Assembly (NCBI GenBank): GCA_902542975.1
Contig: CACBWM010000004.1
Coordinates: 1-64,000, forward strand
Reading direction: 5' to 3'
DNA: 64,000 nt
Source of the DNA: an uncultured Pelagibacteraceae bacterium
Lineage (GTDB): Bacteria > Pseudomonadota > Alphaproteobacteria > Pelagibacterales > Pelagibacteraceae
Below, piece by piece: positions 16,385-25,020 of this stretch. The notes beneath the pieces are model-generated. The model did no database searches, was not told the DNA's origin, and was given only the letters and a program-made list of their open reading frames with translations. How positions within the stretch are numbered: the first letter of the stretch is position 1; every line of letters begins with the position of its first letter. The translations under genes were made by a program, and so were the position numbers.

Positions 16385-16998
16385 GTAATTTTCGAAACTG
16401 CCTCAAATGGTGAATATTTATTATTATTCCATATATAGCTGGAAAAGGCTACATAGCATGCCCCATTTTTCAATAGCTCCTTATAATTAGTTTCATTCAC
16501 ACCTCCAATTGCGACCGTCGGAATATTAATATTTTTAATTGACCATTTTAAAATACTTTTTTTCGCAAAGTATTTTACTTTTTTTGTAGTAGTTTTATAA
16601 AATGATCCAAAAGCAATATAGTCTGCTTTCTCTTTTTTAGCATTTAAGGCTAATCTTTTAGAATTGTGACAGGTTACACCTAAAATTTTTTTTTTTAAAA
16701 GTTGTCTAGATTTAAAAATACTTGTATCGTTTTGACCAACATGACAACCATCTGCTTCAACCTTTAAGGCTAAATAAGGATCATCATTTATTATAAATTT
16801 TACATTATTTTTTTTACAAATTTTATAGATTTTTTTTGCAAGTAAAATTTTTTTTTTCATATTTACTCTTTTAAGTCTAAGTTGAAAAAAATTAACTTTG
16901 TTTGATTTTAAAACTAAATTTAAATTTTTAAAAAAAGTAAGATTATTTATTTTACTTGGTGAAATTAAATAGATAAATTTTTTACTTTGATTTATCAA
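16363..16998 (-). CDS. thiE: Thiamine-phosphate synthase
   Basis: Couples HMP-diphosphate with thiazole phosphate to thiamine phosphate. TIM-barrel motifs: FFQLRLKR (pyrophosphate/substrate strand), FIINDDPYLALKVEADGCHVGQND, LGVTCHN (phosphate contact), ADYIAFGSFYKT and IPTVAIGGVNETN with the closing phosphate-binding glycines. The open frame extends back to 17076, but the upstream part lies entirely inside fba; TTG at 16998 gives a 211-aa protein of family length and overlaps fba by 17 bases. ThiD is also in the window (36034), but no thiC. Cultured SAR11 are known to need HMP, and this set fits salvage of HMP. Start choice is uncertain. Confidence 0.87.
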   Translation of the reverse strand: MINQSKKFIYLISPSKINNLTFFKNLNLVLKSNKVNFFQLRLKRVNMKKKILLAKKIYKICKKNNVKFIINDDPYLALKVEADGCHVGQNDTSIFKSRQLLKKKILGVTCHNSKRLALNAKKEKADYIAFGSFYKTTTKKVKYFAKKSILKWSIKNINIPTVAIGGVNETNYKELLKNGACYVAFSSYIWNNNKYSPFEAVSKITYLDKFI

Positions 16999-17995
16999 AA
17001 TTTTCTGACCATTTACCTTGAGCTGCCAAAGAACACATTTTAGCACGATGATTAAATGTTTCCTGAGTTCCAACAATATTATTTGTATCTTTAGACCAAA
17101 ATTTTAAGGCTTCCTGTTGCAAGGCTCTTCCATAGGAGTAAGTCATAATAAAATTTGTATTATTTTGTAAATTTATTTGGTTTAAATTCGCTGTTGCTTC
17201 AACTTCGGTTTGTCCTCCTGATAGAAATGCAACACCAGGGACTTCTGATGGTACACTGTCTCTTAAACATCTTAAAGTTAGTTCTGCTATTTCTTCATTT
17301 GAAATTTTTTCACTAGAATTATTACCAGGTAATATCATATTCGGTTTAAGAATTATTCCTTTTAAATCAACTTTATTAAGTTCTAATTCTTCAAAACATT
17401 TTTTAATTATTTCTGAAGTATTTTTTAAACAATCATTCGCAGTATGATTACCATCCATTAAAACTTCTGGCTCAATAATAGGCACCATTTCAGCTTCTTG
17501 AACCAAAGCAGCATATCTAGCGAGAGCATGTGCATTGGTTGAAATTGATAATTTACTTGGATACTTATCTGATATTAGATAAACACCTCTCCATTTAGTA
17601 AATCTTGCTCCCAATGCATAATAATCTTTCAATCTTTCTCTCAATCCATCCAGGCCCTCTGTAATTGTTTCATTCTCAGAGCCAGCCAAAACTTTAGCTC
17701 CAGTATCAACTTTAATACCAATTAAAGAATTATTTGAATTAATTAACTCGGGAATCGTTTTATTTGAAGATGTTTTTTGTCTAATAGTCTCGTCATATAA
17801 AATTACACCTCCTATACAGTTTCTCATTTCAGATGCAGAAAAAAGTATTTCTCTAAAAAGCAACCTATTTTTTTCGTTAGATTCAACATTTACTTTCTGC
17901 AACCTTTTTGTCATTGTTGCTGTACTTTCATCTGCAGCGAGGATACCTTTACCATTTGATAATATTTTAATTGCTATTTTATTTAACTCTGACAT
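16982..17995 (-). CDS. fba: Fructose-bisphosphate aldolase class I
   Basis: 337-aa Schiff-base (metal-free) aldolase that splits or forms fructose-1,6-bisphosphate. Motifs: GKGILAADESTATMTKRL, GVILYDETIRQ, KWRGVYLI, VPIIEPEVLMDGNHT, GIILKPNMILPG with the Schiff-base lysine, and FLSGGQTEVEATANLN, with RALQQEALKFW near the C-terminus. This is the animal/plant-like class I type (also in several alphaproteobacteria). It is the last enzyme of the tkt-gap-pgk-fba run on the minus strand; the start immediately abuts the pgk stop. With PPDK in the same window it would serve gluconeogenesis. Confidence 0.96.
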   Translation of the reverse strand: MSELNKIAIKILSNGKGILAADESTATMTKRLQKVNVESNEKNRLLFREILFSASEMRNCIGGVILYDETIRQKTSSNKTIPELINSNNSLIGIKVDTGAKVLAGSENETITEGLDGLRERLKDYYALGARFTKWRGVYLISDKYPSKLSISTNAHALARYAALVQEAEMVPIIEPEVLMDGNHTANDCLKNTSEIIKKCFEELELNKVDLKGIILKPNMILPGNNSSEKISNEEIAELTLRCLRDSVPSEVPGVAFLSGGQTEVEATANLNQINLQNNTNFIMTYSYGRALQQEALKFWSKDTNNIVGTQETFNHRAKMCSLAAQGKWSENFDKSK

Positions 17996-19168
17996 TTAAC
18001 TTAATGCTTTTATACCAGGGAGCTCTTTACCTTCAAGATATTCTAGAAAAGCTCCACCTGCAGTTGAAACAAAATTAAATCTATCTTTCATATTTAGAGA
18101 ATTAATGATCGCAACAGTATCACCACCACCAATAACTGAATAAATATTTTCACCTTTTTCTGCAATATGTTTCGCTACTTCTGAGCTGCCAACTGAAAAA
18201 TTTGGGTTTTCAAAATATCCTAATGGTCCATTCCATAATATTGTAGATGAACTATCAATAATTTTTCTTATTTGATTAATTGTTTTGGTCCCTGCATCAA
18301 GAATTATATCATCATGCTCTAAATCATTAAAATTTTTTTCAGTGGAATTATCACTTAATTTTTTTCCTACTCTGATGTCTTCTGGAAAATATATGTTGCA
18401 ACCATTAATCTCAGCATATGAAAATATTTCTTGAATCGTATTGTTAATATTTTTTTCAATAAATGACTTACCAGTATTTAAACCTTTATACTTAAATATG
18501 TTATTCGCCATAGCTCCACATATTACGATATTGTCAAATTTAGGTATCAAATTCTTTATAATATTTATTTTTGTGGAAATTTTTGAACCTCCAATTATGC
18601 ATGTTATAGGCTTTTTTATTTCTAAGGTAATTTTATTAAGAGCATTAATTTCATTATTAATTTGAATACCACAATAAGATGGAATGTAATTTGTAATTTT
18701 CGATACAGAAGCATGATTTCTATGTGAGCATGAAAATGCATCATTAACGTATAATTCAGCAAAACTTGCTAATTTTTTTGAGAATTCATCATCATTAGCT
18801 TCTTCTTCGGGATAAAATCTAATATTTTCAAGTAAAATTATTCTATCAGCTGAATTTTTAAATATTTTATCTTTATTCAATTTAAAAATATTTTCTGTTT
18901 GAAAAGAAACATTTTTTATTATCTTTTTTTTTAAATAGGAAGTTATTGGTTTCAATGAGAGCTCTTTTACTATTTTACCATTAGGCCTTCCAATATGAGA
19001 TATAATAATAACTCTTGCTTTTTTAGTTAATAAAAAATTTATTGTTGGTATAATTTTATCTATTCTATTTGTGTCTTTAATCTTTCCATTTTTTATTGGA
19101 ACATTTAAATCTAATCTTAAAAGAATTCTTTTATTTTCAATATTTTCTAAATTTTTAATAGATTTCAT
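17996..19168 (-). CDS. pgk: Phosphoglycerate kinase
   Basis: 390-aa two-domain kinase interconverting 1,3-bisphosphoglycerate and 3-phosphoglycerate. LLRLDLNVPIKNGKI at the N-terminus, ISHIGRPNG, LLENIRFYPEEEAND, NDAFSCSHRNHAS, the GGSKISTKI loop, LWNGPLGYFE and the C-terminal IGGGDTVA...FVSTAGGAFLEYL hinge/ATP site are all intact. It overlaps the gap stop by one base and is followed immediately by fba, so the three are co-transcribed and probably translationally coupled. Confidence 0.97.
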   Translation of the reverse strand: MKSIKNLENIENKRILLRLDLNVPIKNGKIKDTNRIDKIIPTINFLLTKKARVIIISHIGRPNGKIVKELSLKPITSYLKKKIIKNVSFQTENIFKLNKDKIFKNSADRIILLENIRFYPEEEANDDEFSKKLASFAELYVNDAFSCSHRNHASVSKITNYIPSYCGIQINNEINALNKITLEIKKPITCIIGGSKISTKINIIKNLIPKFDNIVICGAMANNIFKYKGLNTGKSFIEKNINNTIQEIFSYAEINGCNIYFPEDIRVGKKLSDNSTEKNFNDLEHDDIILDAGTKTINQIRKIIDSSSTILWNGPLGYFENPNFSVGSSEVAKHIAEKGENIYSVIGGGDTVAIINSLNMKDRFNFVSTAGGAFLEYLEGKELPGIKALS

Positions 19169-20175
19169 TATTTGATTTTGCTTATGTACTTAGCAATATC
19201 ACACATCCTATTAGAAAAACCCCACTCATTGTCGTACCATGCAGTAATCTTTCCCATTTTATTCCCTATAACTTTAGTTAAAGAAGCATCTATAATTGCA
19301 GACGCATTATTATGGTTAAAATCTATTGAAACAAGTTTTTCTTCGGTAACATTTAAAATATTTTTTAAATATGTTTTAGATGCTTTAATGAATGATCTAT
19401 TTAATTTGTCTGTAGAAATATTTTTTCTTACATTGAATACAAATTCTATCAATGAAACATTTGGGGTAGGAACTCGCATTGCTATACCATCTATTTTCCC
19501 TTTAAGAGATGGAATTATTTCTCCTATTGCTTTTGATGCTCCAGTAGATGTAGGCACAATTGATTGACTTGCGGAGCGAGCACGTCTTATGTCTTTATGT
19601 GAGTTATCAAGAATTCTTTGATCGCTGGTAAATGCATGAATAGTAGTCATAAAACCGTTTAAAATTATAAAATTTTTATTTAGAACATCTACAACTGGTG
19701 CTAAACAATTTGTTGTGCAGGATGCTACAGAGATAATTTTGTCATTTTTTTTGACTGTTTTTTGATTTATCCCAAAAACAACAGTTTTATCAGCTTTGTT
19801 ACATGGTGCTGAAACTATTACTCTTTTTGCTCCATTCCTTAAATGAGATTGTAATTGATCTTTTGAATTAAATTTTCCAGTGCATTCTAATACAAAGTCG
19901 ACCCCATATTTTTTCCAATTAATGTCATCTACTCTTAAATGTTGAGAATATGATATTCTATCTTTCATAATTTTTAAATAATTTGAACCCGATTTAATTT
20001 CACCATTAAATTTTCCGTGAATAGAATCATATTTTAATAAACCCGCACAAACTTCAGAATTCGATCTGTTATTAATATGTTTTATTATTATTTTTCCTCT
20101 ATGATTTTCATAAATAGATCGAACAATCATTCTACCGATCCTTCCCATTCCGTTTATTCCGATTTTAAGTGCCAT
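19168..20175 (-). CDS. gap: Glyceraldehyde-3-phosphate dehydrogenase, type I
   Basis: 335-aa phosphorylating GAPDH. INGMGRIGR forms the NAD(P) loop; the catalytic site SVASCTTNCLAP has Cys153; LKYDSIHGKF, IVPTSTGASKAIGEIIPSLKGKIDG, MRVPTPNVSLIEF and WYDNEWGFSNRM follow. The residue that normally binds the adenine ribose (Asp in the INDL motif of NAD enzymes) is Asn here (HINNRSNS, residues 33-40), with an arginine next to it, which could allow NADP(H). It is two bases from tkt and overlaps pgk by one base. Confidence 0.96.
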   Translation of the reverse strand: MALKIGINGMGRIGRMIVRSIYENHRGKIIIKHINNRSNSEVCAGLLKYDSIHGKFNGEIKSGSNYLKIMKDRISYSQHLRVDDINWKKYGVDFVLECTGKFNSKDQLQSHLRNGAKRVIVSAPCNKADKTVVFGINQKTVKKNDKIISVASCTTNCLAPVVDVLNKNFIILNGFMTTIHAFTSDQRILDNSHKDIRRARSASQSIVPTSTGASKAIGEIIPSLKGKIDGIAMRVPTPNVSLIEFVFNVRKNISTDKLNRSFIKASKTYLKNILNVTEEKLVSIDFNHNNASAIIDASLTKVIGNKMGKITAWYDNEWGFSNRMCDIAKYISKIK

Positions 20176-20177
20176 TT

Positions 20178-22130
20178 TTAAATATATAGTTTTATTTGTT
20201 TACAAATTTTTTTACTATTCAAACTAAAATGATCATAAATCTCTTTATATGGAGCACTCCTTCCGAAGTCTTCTATAGAAAAAATTAAACCTTTGTTTTT
20301 GATATATTTTTCCCAAGACATTTTTGATCCGGCCTCAATAGCAAAAACATTTTTGGTTTCCCTAAGAGTTTTATTTTTATAGCTTTGGGTTTGATTATCA
20401 AAAATTTCTTGACATGGCATAGATATTACTTTTGAATAAATTTTTTGTTTGGCCAATTTGTGACATATCTCAACTGCTAAATTAACCTCTGATCCTGAGG
20501 CTATAAGAGTTAAATTTATCTTTTTTCCTATTCTTAGGACTTCATACGCACCATTTGAACATTTATTAGTTATACTAAAATTACGTCTAACAGGTTTTAA
20601 GTTCTGTCTTGTTAATGCCATCACAGTAGGAGTTCTTTTACTATTCAATGCAATATCCCAACATTCTATTGTTTCAGTTTGATCAGCTGGTCTTAAAATA
20701 TTTAAATTTGGTATAGATCTTAACGAAGCAAGTTGTTCTATCGGCTGATGCGTTGGCCCATCCTCTCCCAGTCCTATAGAATCATGTGTCATGACATAAA
20801 TCACTCTTTGTTTCATCATTGCAGAAAGTCTTATGGATGGTTTGCAATAATCTGAAAAAATTAAAAAAGTCCCCCCATAAGGTATAAAATTACTATGAAG
20901 TGCTAATCCATTCATTATTCCACTCATGGCATGTTCTCTCACTCCATAATGAATATAATTCCCGTCGAAATTTTTTGAATTGATAATTTTATGAAATTTA
21001 GTCTTTGTATTATTTGATCCAGCTAAATCAGCCGAACCTCCAATTAAAGAATTTTTAGTTTTAAATATTTCTGTTAAAAAAGCTTCTGATGATTTTCTCG
21101 TTGCCAATTCCTTTAAATTTTTTACTGCATCTTTCTTTAGTTTGATGATTGAATTTTTAAAGTTGTTTTTAGAAATGTTATTAAATTTTTTTTTATTTTT
21201 TTTGAAATTTAGTTTCCATTTTTTTTCAATTTTTAAACATCTTTTTCCAATATGTCTCCATTCATTTAGAATATTTTTTGGAATATAAAATGGTTTATGT
21301 TCCCAATTTAAATTATTTCTCACGAGTTTTATTTCTTCCACTCCAAGAGGACTTCCATGAGAAGAGGCTTTTCCAACTTTATTTGGCGATCCATATCCTA
21401 TTTTTGTTTTACAAGATATGACTGTTGGTTTTTTTGATTTTTGGGCCTTATTTAATGCATTATAAATTTGTCTTGTATTATGACCATCTATTAAAATATA
21501 GTTCCATCCATAACTTTTAAATCTTTTTTCATAATCATCAGAAACAGCTAGACTAGTGGGCCCATCAATTGAAATTGAATTATTATCAAAAAGCATTATG
21601 AGATTTTTTAGTTTTAAATGACCTGCTAGACTCATTGCTTCATGGCTTATCCCCTCCATTAAACATCCATCACCAGCCAACACATAAGTTTTGTGATTAA
21701 TTATATTTTTGCCCAATCTACTTTTCAAAATTTGCTCAGCAATTGCAAATCCCACCGAATTTGCAATTCCTTGACCCAAAGGACCTGTGGTCGTTTCAAT
21801 TCCAGAACCGGGATGGTACTCAGGATGACCAGCACAAATTGAATTTAATTGTCTAAACTTTTTAATATCATTAATCTTTATTTTTTTATAGCCAGTGAGA
21901 TACAAAAGTGAGTAAAGTAACATCGATCCATGTCCTGCTGATAATACGAATCTATCTCTATTAAGCCAGTTTGGATTTTTTGGATTAAATTTAAGGAAAT
22001 GTTTAAATAAAATAGTTACTACATCTGCCATTCCCATTGGCATACCAGGATGACCAGAATTAGCTCTTTGCACCGCATCCATTGATAGAAAACGAATAGC
22101 GTTTGATAAATTTTTTTCCTTGTTTTTCAA
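20178..22130 (-). CDS. tkt: Transketolase
   Basis: 650-aa thiamine diphosphate enzyme that moves two-carbon units in the pentose phosphate pathway. N-terminal SMDAVQRANSGHPGMPMGMADV, the catalytic SAGHGSMLLY, GPLGQGIANSVG, the ThDP motif GDGCLMEGISHEA ending in NN, and the second half with GGSADLAGSN, YGVREHAMSGIMNG and DSIGLGEDGPTHQPIEQL are present. It is the first gene of the minus-strand tkt-gap-pgk-fba-thiE set; its own product needs the cofactor whose synthesis is coded at the end of that set. The start ATG 22130 faces the divergent coiled-coil gene. Confidence 0.97.
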   Translation of the reverse strand: MKNKEKNLSNAIRFLSMDAVQRANSGHPGMPMGMADVVTILFKHFLKFNPKNPNWLNRDRFVLSAGHGSMLLYSLLYLTGYKKIKINDIKKFRQLNSICAGHPEYHPGSGIETTTGPLGQGIANSVGFAIAEQILKSRLGKNIINHKTYVLAGDGCLMEGISHEAMSLAGHLKLKNLIMLFDNNSISIDGPTSLAVSDDYEKRFKSYGWNYILIDGHNTRQIYNALNKAQKSKKPTVISCKTKIGYGSPNKVGKASSHGSPLGVEEIKLVRNNLNWEHKPFYIPKNILNEWRHIGKRCLKIEKKWKLNFKKNKKKFNNISKNNFKNSIIKLKKDAVKNLKELATRKSSEAFLTEIFKTKNSLIGGSADLAGSNNTKTKFHKIINSKNFDGNYIHYGVREHAMSGIMNGLALHSNFIPYGGTFLIFSDYCKPSIRLSAMMKQRVIYVMTHDSIGLGEDGPTHQPIEQLASLRSIPNLNILRPADQTETIECWDIALNSKRTPTVMALTRQNLKPVRRNFSITNKCSNGAYEVLRIGKKINLTLIASGSEVNLAVEICHKLAKQKIYSKVISMPCQEIFDNQTQSYKNKTLRETKNVFAIEAGSKMSWEKYIKNKGLIFSIEDFGRSAPYKEIYDHFSLNSKKICKQIKLYI

Positions 22131-22182
22131 AAAGTATCCTATCTAGACTTAGGTGATTCAATTTATTAATATAGATATATAT

Positions 22183-22506
22183 ATGAAAAACATTGATGAA
22201 AAAGAAAAAAAATTGATACAAACTTTACAAAAACTAAGAGAAATAAATATTCAAGATAGCAAAGAAATAGAAGAAGTTGCTGTTTTAAGAGATAAAAAAA
22301 ATCAATTAGAAATTGAAAAAAATCAGATAACTGAATCTCATCAAAGCTTAGAGGAAGAGAACTTAAAACTTAAAAGTCAAGTGAACGAATTAAAAAGGAA
22401 TTTTGAAATATCAAAGAGAAAAGAAGATCAATTTTCTGAAAAAATAGATGAATTAAATCAAGAAACGGATAGTTTGTTGGAAGAAATTGATAAATGGCAA
22501 ATGTAA
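22183..22506 (+). CDS. Coiled-coil protein upstream of zapA (DUF4164-like)
   Basis: 107 aa from ATG 22183; the frame could extend to GTG 22153, but the ATG start is better placed. The whole chain is a heptad-rich coiled coil (KLIQTLQKLREIN...VAVLRDKKNQLEIEKNQI...LEEENLKLKSQVNELKRNFE) with no enzymatic motif. It resembles the small coiled-coil proteins often found directly before zapA in alphaproteobacteria. It overlaps zapA by 13 bases, so the two are translated together and a role in cell division is inferred. Precise function unknown. Confidence 0.68.
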   Translation: MKNIDEKEKKLIQTLQKLREINIQDSKEIEEVAVLRDKKNQLEIEKNQITESHQSLEEENLKLKSQVNELKRNFEISKRKEDQFSEKIDELNQETDSLLEEIDKWQM

Positions 22507-22937
22507 ATATAAAATTTAACGGAAAAGAGTATTTATTGTCCTGTGAGGACGGCCAGGAGGAACATTTAGAAGAATTGTCTTTAAATTTGAGTAAAAAATT
22601 CAACGATTTAAAATTTGATCTTGGAAACATTGGTGAAAATAAATTACTACTAATATCATCTATTAAAGTTATGGATGAGTATTATGAAACTAAAAAAAAA
22701 GTAGAAGAACAAAAAAAAGAGCTTCAACAATTAAAAGAAAAATTTAAAGAATTAAAGTCTTTAGTTTACCAATACAAAGAAAATAAAGAAAATGAAATTA
22801 AAAATTTGGATTTAACTCAAGAGGAGCTTATGAAAAATATTGAAAATCAAAAAAATAATTATGAAAATTTAATTGATAAAGTAACATTAGAAATCGAAGA
22901 TTTTATTAAAAAAAATAGTTTAAATTCTTCTGTTTGA
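22494..22937 (+). CDS. zapA: Cell division protein ZapA
   Basis: 147-aa protein. The N-terminal half (ANVNIKFNGKEYLLSCEDGQEEHLEELSLNL cut here into the family fold) followed by KLLLISSIKVMDEYYETKK is the ZapA domain that binds and bundles FtsZ filaments. The C-terminal half is an extended coiled coil, longer than in E. coli ZapA (about 110 aa). It overlaps the upstream coiled-coil gene by 13 bases and is followed after 9 bases by the folate cyclo-ligase gene, the neighbour seen in many bacteria. There is no room for a 6S RNA gene between them. Confidence 0.85.
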   Translation: MANVNIKFNGKEYLLSCEDGQEEHLEELSLNLSKKFNDLKFDLGNIGENKLLLISSIKVMDEYYETKKKVEEQKKELQQLKEKFKELKSLVYQYKENKENEIKNLDLTQEELMKNIENQKNNYENLIDKVTLEIEDFIKKNSLNSSV

Positions 22938-22946
22938 TAAAATTTA

Positions 22947-23492
22947 GTGTCAAAAAATAATATAAGAGAACAAATTTTTAAAATAAGGAAAAAGAAATAC
23001 TTTGAAATTAAAATAGGTAAAAACTTTTTAAATAACATTCTTCACAAAATTGATTTTTCGAAAAAAAAAATAATTGGTGGCTATTTTCCAATTAACTTTG
23101 AAATTGATTGTTTACAAATACTAAATAAATTTTATTCTAAAGGGTATTCTATTTCGTTGCCAATTATAAGGAAAAACCAGCAAATGGATTTTTATATATG
23201 GGAAAAATATACTCCTTTAACTGTAAGTTCACTAGGGATACCGCAGCCAAAAAAATTAAAAAAAGTATATCCTGATGTATTATTAGTGCCTATCGTTGCC
23301 TTTGACAAATACAGGAATAGAGTTGGATATGGAGGTGGGTTTTATGATAGATATTTAGAAAAAATTTCCAAAAAAAAAAATTGTATAACAATTGGTCTGG
23401 CTTTTTCACATCAAAAAGTTAATAAAATTAAAATTGAAAATTTTGATAAAAAACTAGACTTAATTTTAACAGAAAAATTAATACAAAAATGA
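22947..23492 (+). CDS. fthC: 5-formyltetrahydrofolate cyclo-ligase
   Basis: ATP-dependent conversion of 5-formyl-THF to 5,10-methenyl-THF, clearing an inhibitor of folate enzymes. 181 aa with GGYFPINFEID, SLPIIRK, SLGIPQPKK, VPIVAFDKYRNRVGYGGGFYDRYL (the ATP/substrate signature) and ending with an aspartate-rich LTE segment. The start is GTG 22947. The stop overlaps the start of the metallophosphoesterase gene by 4 bases. Confidence 0.92.
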   Translation: MSKNNIREQIFKIRKKKYFEIKIGKNFLNNILHKIDFSKKKIIGGYFPINFEIDCLQILNKFYSKGYSISLPIIRKNQQMDFYIWEKYTPLTVSSLGIPQPKKLKKVYPDVLLVPIVAFDKYRNRVGYGGGFYDRYLEKISKKKNCITIGLAFSHQKVNKIKIENFDKKLDLILTEKLIQK

Positions 23493-24295
23493 AGATTTTA
23501 TTTTTAGGTGATATAGTTGGAGATACAGGGTTTATATCTGTAAAAAAAAATTTACCCAGTATAATATCCACGAAAGGAATTGATTTTGTTTGTGTTAATG
23601 GAGAAAATGCTGCTTCTGAAGGTGTGGGTTTAACTGAAAATATTGCAAACGAACTTTTTAATGCTGGTGTAGACGTAATCACAACTGGCAACCACGTATG
23701 GGATCAAAAAGAAATTTATCAATTTATTAAAACTGAAAACAAATTATTAAGACCATTAAATATGAGTGGAGATTTGCCGGGTAAAGGTTTCTCTGTATAT
23801 AATTCAAAAAAAAATTTAAAAGTTGGCGTGCTTAACCTAATGGGCAATGTTTTCATGAGAAAGTGTGATGATGTATTTAAAATTGCATCTAATTTTCTCT
23901 CAAAAAAAAAAATTTCTAAAGATTATGATTTTTTAATTGTTGATTTTCATGGAGAAATAACAAGTGAAAAAATGGCAATAGGTAAGTTGTTTGATGGCCA
24001 TGCAACTTTAGTGGTAGGTACACATACACATGTGCCAACAAATGATGCAAGAGTTTTAAAAAATGGAACTAGCTATATAACAGATGCTGGAATGTGTGGA
24101 GACTATGACTCTGTAATTGGAATGGACGCTCAAAATTCAATTAACAAATTTTTAAAAAAAGAGGCTACAAAACATTTTCCAGCAAATGGAGATGCATCTC
24201 TGAGTGGAGTAGTGGTAGAATGCGATACTAGCAATGGACTTGCAAAAAATATTGAAAGTTTCATTTTTGGTGGAAGTTTAAAAAATATTAATTAA
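23489..24295 (+). CDS. YmdB/TIGR00282-family metallophosphoesterase
   Basis: 268-aa calcineurin-like phosphoesterase. Metal-site motifs are visible: FLGDIVGDTG, VNGENAASEGVGLT, TTGNHVWDQKEI, VDFHGEITSEK and GTHTHVPTNDARVL. Family members such as Bacillus YmdB hydrolyse 2',3'-cyclic nucleotides and affect RNA turnover and development; the role here is not known. It overlaps the fthC stop by 4 bases and is two bases before yebC, so it belongs to this operon. Confidence 0.9.
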   Translation: MKILFLGDIVGDTGFISVKKNLPSIISTKGIDFVCVNGENAASEGVGLTENIANELFNAGVDVITTGNHVWDQKEIYQFIKTENKLLRPLNMSGDLPGKGFSVYNSKKNLKVGVLNLMGNVFMRKCDDVFKIASNFLSKKKISKDYDFLIVDFHGEITSEKMAIGKLFDGHATLVVGTHTHVPTNDARVLKNGTSYITDAGMCGDYDSVIGMDAQNSINKFLKKEATKHFPANGDASLSGVVVECDTSNGLAKNIESFIFGGSLKNIN

Positions 24296-24297
24296 TT

Positions 24298-25020
24298 ATG
24301 GCTGGACACTCACATTGGGCAGGTATTAAACATAAAAAAGGTAAAGCTGATAAACAAAGATCTAAAATTTTTTCTAAATTATCAAGAGAAATCACTGTTG
24401 CAGCGAAGCTAGGTGATAAGAATCCTGAAATGAACGCCAGGCTAAGATCAGCAATGCAGGCGGCACGATCAGCCAATATGCCTAAAGAAAATATAGAGAG
24501 AGCAATAGAAAAATCATCTAATAATGATCAATCAAATTTCGAAAATATCAGATATGAAGGATTTGGACCAAGCAAGTCTGCTGTAATTGTTGAGGCATTG
24601 ACCGATAATAAAAATAGAACTGCATCTAATATTAGAACAATTTTTTCAAAAAATAATGGCTCTTTAGGAACCCAAGGTTCCGCATCGCATAATTTTCAAA
24701 GACTAGGCGTTATTAAGATAGATAAAAGTGAAATTGAGCAAGATAAAATATTTGAATTAGCAATTGAGGCAGGGGCGAATGATTGTGTTTCTCGTGATGA
24801 GTTCCATGAAGTACATACTAATATTGATGAAATATATGAAGTTAAAAAAAAATTTGAAAAAGTTATTTTCAATTTTTTATCTACTGAAATTGAATGGCAA
24901 GCAATAAATAGAGTATCGCTTAAAGGTGAAGAAAGTCAAAACATGATAAAATTTTTAGAAACTCTTGAGGAAGATGACGATGTGCAAAATGTTTATACTA
25001 ATGTTAACTTTGAAGGTTAA
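24298..25020 (+). CDS. yebC: YebC/PmpR-family translational/transcriptional regulator
   Basis: 240-aa three-domain protein of the YebC/TACO1 family, reported to act on ribosomes stalled at proline stretches or as a DNA-binding regulator. AGHSHWAGIKHKKGKADKQRSKIFSKLSREI at the N-terminus (only part quoted is conserved), ARLRSAMQAARSANMPKENIERAIEK, YEGFGPSKSAVIVEALTDN and the GSLGTQGSASHNF loop are characteristic. The stop is directly followed by the RuvC-like gene, the usual yebC-ruvC order. Confidence 0.95.
   Translation: MAGHSHWAGIKHKKGKADKQRSKIFSKLSREITVAAKLGDKNPEMNARLRSAMQAARSANMPKENIERAIEKSSNNDQSNFENIRYEGFGPSKSAVIVEALTDNKNRTASNIRTIFSKNNGSLGTQGSASHNFQRLGVIKIDKSEIEQDKIFELAIEAGANDCVSRDEFHEVHTNIDEIYEVKKKFEKVIFNFLSTEIEWQAINRVSLKGEESQNMIKFLETLEEDDDVQNVYTNVNFEG

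Noticed and set aside
16999..17076. Longer N-terminus of ThiE starting at 17076
   Set aside because: This part lies wholly inside fba in another frame and would make ThiE longer than its family; TTG 16998 fits better.
18441..18665. Hydrophobic frames on the plus strand opposite pgk and gap
   Set aside because: They are shadows of conserved minus-strand genes, without start signals or family matches.
22937..22947. 6S RNA gene between zapA and the folate cyclo-ligase gene, where it lies in many bacteria
   Set aside because: Only 9 bases separate the two genes; there is no room for it.
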